Source of the DNA: Chloroflexota bacterium
GTDB taxonomy: Bacteria; Chloroflexota; Dehalococcoidia; Lucifugimonadales; Lucifugimonadaceae
Reading direction: 5' to 3'
Assembly (NCBI GenBank): GCA_016189845.1
Contig: JACPRT010000035.1
Location: 1 to 6,670, forward strand
Length of the DNA: 6,670 nt
Shown here: positions 6,154 to 6,670 of the stretch, piece by piece
How positions within the stretch are numbered: the first letter of the stretch is position 1
How the letters are laid out: each line of letters starts with the position of its first letter
Program-made: the position numbers and the translations under genes
The notes under the pieces: model-generated
Told to the model about the DNA's origin: nothing
Seen by the model: the letters and a program-made list of their open reading frames with translations, nothing else
Databases searched by the model: none

Positions 6154-6670
6154 CTACTGCTTTTCCTCTGCCGGTTCAACGTCGGCGACGCCGGCTTCGG
6201 ATTCTTCGGGCGTGGCCACCTCTTCTCCTGGGGCCGCCTCTTCCTCGGGCAGGATCGCGGCCGCTTCCGCCTGACTCGCTTCGCCTTCGACTGCCTCGCC
6301 TTCAGCCGCGGGCCTTGCGCCTGCGATTACGGCGGTGCCGGTAATCCTCAGGTGGTCGCCGGTGAACGGCAGGAGCCCCAGGAACCTGGCGCGCTTGATC
6401 TCACGACGCACGAGCCGCTGGTGCCGCGAGCAGGTGCCCGTCTTCCTCCCTGACTCGATGCGGGCGCGGTCCGACAGGAATCGGCGCAGGCGGTTGACCG
6501 ACTTGTACTCGGGTTCTATCTTCTCGGCGCAGAAGACGCAGACCTTCCGGCGGCCCCACGGCCGCCTGCCGCCGCGTCCCGCGGCTGGCCCGCCCGGCCC
6601 CCCCGTCCCCTGGCGGCTTCCGCCGGGGCCACCGCCGCCACGCGTGTCCCTGTCCCTGTCCCTGTAGTCG
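6154..6670 (-). CDS. rpsR: 30S ribosomal protein bS18, extended at both ends; 5' partial
   Basis: A small-subunit ribosomal protein that binds 16S rRNA with bS6 in the platform. The visible part is 171 residues. The S18 core runs from about residue 40 to 102: KVCVFCAEKI, EYKSVNRLRRFLSDRARI, KTGTCSRHQR and IKRARFLGLLPF. CVFC plus CSRH supply four possible zinc ligands (C44, C47, C80, H83), as in the zinc-binding form. Before the core lie at least 39 Arg/Gly-rich residues, opening with a run of Arg-Asp pairs. No ATG, GTG, TTG or CTG occurs in frame there, so the extension is real and the start is off the window. After LLPF, where S18 normally ends, come 69 further residues, rich in Ala and Glu (for example AILPEEEAAPGEEVATPEE), to a TAG stop. 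The gene is usually preceded by rpsF and ssb, which would lie to the right. It begins the visible cluster, 13 bases before the PPIC-like gene. Confidence 0.93.
   Translation of the reverse strand, partial: DYRDRDRDTRGGGGPGGSRQGTGGPGGPAAGRGGRRPWGRRKVCVFCAEKIEPEYKSVNRLRRFLSDRARIESGRKTGTCSRHQRLVRREIKRARFLGLLPFTGDHLRITGTAVIAGARPAAEGEAVEGEASQAEAAAILPEEEAAPGEEVATPEESEAGVADVEPAEEKQ
6645..6665. repeat. Hexanucleotide tandem repeat (TGTCCC), 3.5 copies
   Basis: TGTCCC is repeated perfectly for 21 bases inside the 5' part of rpsR. On the coding strand it reads as AGG GAC codons and encodes alternating Arg-Asp. Because the unit is six bases, copy-number change would lengthen or shorten the protein by two residues without a frameshift. 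Confidence 0.85.

Overview
The window is a GC-rich bacterial chromosome segment in which every supportable gene lies on the minus strand, so it reads right to left. It holds one tight six-gene cluster, then a short gene-free stretch with the start of a second transcription unit. No mobile element, CRISPR array, tRNA or rRNA gene was found. Gene order, an S18 with long low-complexity ends, a GT4 glycosyltransferase with a WRCP motif near its C-terminus and a GC-rich T-box leader suggest Chloroflexota (perhaps Dehalococcoidia or SAR202-like). That placement is an inference of moderate confidence.

The cluster, in transcription order: ribosomal protein bS18 (6670-6154, its 5' end beyond the window); a membrane-anchored SurA/PPIC-like protein (6140-4980); homoserine dehydrogenase (4969-3656); threonine synthase (3641-2562, GTG start); a CelD/FemAB-like GNAT acyltransferase (2543-1557, TTG start); and a GT4 glycosyltransferase (1576-281). 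The gaps are 13, 10, 14 and 18 bases and the last pair overlaps by 20, so one polycistronic message is likely. Hom and ThrC are the first and last enzymes of the branch from aspartate semialdehyde to threonine. The intermediate homoserine kinase is not in the window. The last two genes suggest cell-surface or small-molecule glycoconjugate work.

The gene-free stretch 1-280 is not empty. Reading leftward from the glycosyltransferase stop it contains a stem-loop, a good sigma70-type promoter (TTGACC, 17 bases, TACGAT) with an inverted repeat in its spacer, a 5'-terminal hairpin, and a T-box riboswitch leader with recognisable Stem I, Stem II and Stem III. The leader runs off the left edge before its antiterminator. 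The gene it controls, presumably an aminoacyl-tRNA synthetase or an amino-acid gene, is outside the window. The specifier reads CUC (Leu) or, less likely, UCG (Ser).

Most notable observations: the T-box leader and its promoter; an S18 carrying both an Arg/Gly-rich N-terminal extension and a 69-residue acidic C-terminal tail; and a parvulin-like domain that appears to lack both usual active-site histidines. I saw no evidence of a wholly new system.
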